Shown here: positions 62,908 through 64,000 of the stretch, piece by piece
Numbering within the stretch: position 1 is the first letter of the stretch
How the letters are laid out: the number at the start of each line of letters is the position of its first letter
Origin: Campylobacterales bacterium
Lineage (GTDB): Bacteria > Campylobacterota > Campylobacteria > Campylobacterales > Sulfurimonadaceae
Direction: 5' to 3'
Length of the DNA stretch: 64,000 nucleotides
NCBI GenBank assembly: GCA_016938735.1
Contig: JAFGUB010000036.1
Coordinates: forward strand, 1-64,000
Translations under genes and position numbers: made by a program
Notes under the pieces: generated by a model
Seen by the model: the letters and a program-made list of their open reading frames with translations, nothing else
Told to the model about the DNA's origin: nothing
Database searches by the model: none

Positions 62908-64000
62908 ATGGCTGGAACCATCAATTCACTCGGTATCGGCTCAGGTGTCCTCACCGCCGACATTATCGAAAAGCTCAAAGCCAACGACGAGAAGCTCACC
63001 GTCACCCCGATCGACAACAAGATCGCGCTGAACAAACAAAAAAGCGAAGCGCTCGATCTGCTCGATAGCCTCATGAGCACCTTCAAAGCGAGCGCCTCCG
63101 CCCTTGCTGATGATACCATTTTCGCCAATCGCAGCGTTAACGGTAATACCGACGGCATAGAAGTCAGTGCCGAACAGGGTGTTGCAACACAATCTTTTCG
63201 TATCAGCGACACATCTTTGGCGAGGTCCAATGTCCTTGAAGCTGCCGGCTTCAGCGCCAAAGAGTCCACCTTTGCAAGCGGTAACGGTACGCTCAATCTC
63301 AATATCGGTGGCTATGATCACCAAATTACTTATACTAGCAGTATGACGCTTGAAGGTCTTCGCGATGCTATCAATGAAAATGCCGGAGATGCCGTTGTCG
63401 CTTCTATCCTCCAAACCGACAGCAATGCCTACAGCCTTATTCTCTCAACGAAAGAAACCGGTAAAGATCAGACTATCAGTATCGGCGACCTTGGAGGCAA
63501 CATCTCTGCCTCTCAACTACTCTCTGATACAGTCGCGTCGGGAAGTTTTACAAGCGCTGACGCCACCGTTTCAACCGGTAGCGGTAGCATGGCACTCACC
63601 ATCGGCGACACAACTGCTGTGCTTGATTACACCGCCACCACAACCCTATCAGATTTGGCACAGTCCATCAATGATAACCAATCGATCAACGATGCCATTT
63701 ATGCCTCTGTAGTCAAATACGGCAGTGATGACTTCCGTCTGGTGCTAACATCCAAAAGCGGTTCACAGAATGATGCGCCCTTACTCACCGACCTGTCTGG
63801 ATTCGTCAACGCTTCTTTGCTTTCTGATGCCTACACTACCAACACTGCTTTTACAAGCAAAAATGCAACCGTAGCAACCGATGGAACCCCTGATAGCGAA
63901 GGCTTTTTTAGAATCTCTATCGGAGGCAGTGATTACGACTACGCCTATGACGAGACGACAACTTTACAAGAACTCGTCGATAGCATCAACAATGACACTG
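62908..64000 (+). CDS. fliD: Flagellar hook-associated protein 2 (filament cap), partial
   Basis: The frame starts at ATG 62908 behind CAAAGGATC and stays open for 364 codons to the window edge. The N-terminus MAGTINSLGIGSGVLTADII and the DxxLxxxEKxxxxP-like region are typical of FliD, followed by repeated beta domains with flagellin-IN type units (TSLARSNVLEAAGF, GDTTAVLDYTATTTLSDLA). FliD caps the filament and folds flagellin. The 3' part lies outside the window. Confidence 0.92.
   Translation, partial: MAGTINSLGIGSGVLTADIIEKLKANDEKLTVTPIDNKIALNKQKSEALDLLDSLMSTFKASASALADDTIFANRSVNGNTDGIEVSAEQGVATQSFRISDTSLARSNVLEAAGFSAKESTFASGNGTLNLNIGGYDHQITYTSSMTLEGLRDAINENAGDAVVASILQTDSNAYSLILSTKETGKDQTISIGDLGGNISASQLLSDTVASGSFTSADATVSTGSGSMALTIGDTTAVLDYTATTTLSDLAQSINDNQSINDAIYASVVKYGSDDFRLVLTSKSGSQNDAPLLTDLSGFVNASLLSDAYTTNTAFTSKNATVATDGTPDSEGFFRISIGGSDYDYAYDETTTLQELVDSINNDT

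Noticed and set aside
1..64000. CRISPR array, rRNA genes, prophage or replication origin
   Set aside because: No regularly spaced direct repeats, rRNA signature, phage structural genes or DnaA-box cluster were seen.

Overview
The window is a chromosomal segment of a free-living Campylobacterota (Epsilonproteobacteria) with roughly balanced base composition, most likely a Sulfurimonas/Sulfurovum-type relative; the genus cannot be fixed from sequence alone. The assignment rests on the gene order argS-tatA-gmk-acidic protein-(fliR)-ABC ATPase-tsf-rpsB, which from memory matches Campylobacter jejuni, a bacterial PglB oligosaccharyltransferase, a FlaC-like short flagellin next to a TlpD-like CZB chemoreceptor, tandem DUF2393 genes, an S10-spc ribosomal operon without rpmD, and a multihaem-type sensor with a GGDEF output.

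Layout. 0-1.2 kb: an IS5-family element inserted into a decayed gene. 1.2-8.6 kb: polysaccharide/glycoprotein genes (two GT2 enzymes, a WbaP-like initiating transferase, PglB) with a Uma2 nuclease and a two-component pair between them. 8.7-17.9 kb: mixed accessory genes (lipoprotein, aldo/keto reductase, GGDEF-EAL protein, DinB, VolA-like lipase, DUF234 nuclease, J-domain protein, N-carbamoylputrescine amidase). 18-27.8 kb: tRNA-Arg, FlaC-like flagellin, chemoreceptor, then the conserved argS...rpsB locus. 28-36.5 kb: glycosyltransferase, DMT exporter, Bcp, aldehyde dehydrogenase, globin, ilvE-SPFH, hisIE-DUF2393. 36.5-41.3 kb: a minus-strand operon trxA-thioredoxin-like-trxB-dapB-purF-radical SAM. 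41.4-45.7 kb: yraN, a broken formate dehydrogenase, cvfB and small genes. 45.7-56.4 kb: infA, map, secY and the S10-spc operon under a good sigma70 promoter. 56.5-64 kb: ATPase, rnhB, SRP RNA, diguanylate cyclase, SPL-like radical SAM enzyme and the start of fliD. No gap above 300 bases lacks a gene.

The most striking signal is a 10-bp palindrome, TTACATGTAA, present in 24 exact copies by eye (about 0.06 expected by chance in 64 kb), plus about ten one-mismatch copies. It occurs inside coding sequences in both frames that avoid its TAA stop, next to Shine-Dalgarno sequences, in promoter regions, and as close pairs that form perfect hairpins. No exact copy lies in the ribosomal block or in the trx-pur operon. 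It behaves like a highly iterated palindrome comparable in kind to cyanobacterial HIP1 and is the best candidate here for an undescribed system. Other observations are four genes with a -10-like element exactly 6 nt before ATG (possible leaderless mRNAs), a sigma54-type promoter in front of a J-domain gene, a sigma28 promoter for fliD, and an in-frame TAA in the formate dehydrogenase gene.
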